NCBI GenBank assembly: GCA_040401595.1
Contig: JBBAOE010000035.1
Coordinates: 1 to 24,195, forward strand
DNA: 24,195 bases
Reading direction: 5' to 3'
Origin: RFPW01 sp040401595
GTDB lineage: Bacteria; Pseudomonadota; Gammaproteobacteria; Burkholderiales; Burkholderiaceae_E
Of this stretch, positions 24,110-24,195 are shown piece after piece. Both the position numbers and the translations under genes were made by a program. Position 1 is the stretch's first letter. The number at the start of each line of letters is the position of its first letter. A model generated the notes under the pieces. It did no database searches and was not told where the DNA came from. It saw nothing but the letters and a program-made list of their open reading frames with translations.

Positions 24110-24185
24110 TCCTCGATAGCTCAGTCGGTAGAGCACCGGACTGTTAATCCGTAGGTCGTTGGTTCGAGCCCAACTCGAGGAGCCA
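24110..24185 (+). tRNA. tRNA-Asn (anticodon GTT)
   Basis: A 76-nt cloverleaf: acceptor TCCTCGA/TCGAGGA, discriminator G and encoded CCA. The D arm is GCTC..GAGC, and the anticodon stem GGA/TCC encloses loop CTGTTAA with anticodon GTT at 24143-24145. The T arm contains GGTTCGAGCC. It closely matches the known bacterial tRNA-Asn layout. Confidence 0.97.
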
Positions 24186-24195
24186 GAGAAAACCT

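Overview
The window reads as a GC-rich chromosomal segment of a gammaproteobacterium, assembled as a draft: it holds two runs of exactly 100 N (6110-6209 and 9332-9431). Two gene neighbourhoods support the assignment. One is trxB / global regulator / ftsK-lolA-rarA-serS, which resembles the E. coli trxB-lrp-ftsK-lolA-rarA-serS region. The other is a complete iscRSUA-hscBA-fdx-iscX operon in canonical gammaproteobacterial order. I cannot name the genus from the sequence alone.

Layout. A tRNA-Ser(CGA) on the minus strand (1-90) is followed by a plus-strand voltage-gated K+ channel (302-2059) with an unusual architecture: two voltage-sensor domains in series and one pore. On the minus strand come serS (2101-3456) and rarA (3491-4996). 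Two plus-strand genes then interrupt the expected lolA-rarA linkage: a YiiX/YebB-like papain-fold protein (5060-5830) and an outer-membrane barrel protein whose 5' end lies in the first gap (6210-6854). The minus-strand block resumes with lolA (6828-7523), ftsK (7520-10476, apparently split by an assembly artefact) and a Crp/Fnr-type regulator (10508-11182). Divergent from it are trxB (11369-12313) and an Smr-domain gene (12288-12977).

The minus strand then carries iscX, fdx, hscA, hscB, iscA, iscU, iscS and iscR (12987-18723), with a clear sigma70 promoter and two IscR-like boxes upstream of iscR, then a low-molecular-weight protein tyrosine phosphatase (18879-19370) and uvrB (19565-21628). 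A tyrosine/aspartate-type aminotransferase (21877-23073 plus stop) is on the plus strand, convergent with an epoxide-hydrolase-like alpha/beta hydrolase (23153-24037). The window ends with a complete tRNA-Asn(GTT) (24110-24185).

How the genes work together. The isc operon builds Fe-S clusters: IscS supplies sulfur, IscU is the scaffold, IscA, HscA/HscB and Fdx assist assembly and transfer, and IscR represses the operon when cluster-loaded. FtsK, LolA, RarA and SerS are housekeeping functions (chromosome segregation, lipoprotein trafficking, stalled-fork maintenance, translation) in a conserved cluster. The most unusual items are the tandem voltage-sensor channel, the two-gene opposite-strand insertion between lolA and rarA, short tandem repeats that span the stop codons of hscA and of the aminotransferase, and a 55-bp duplicated contig end that makes an intact ftsK look broken.
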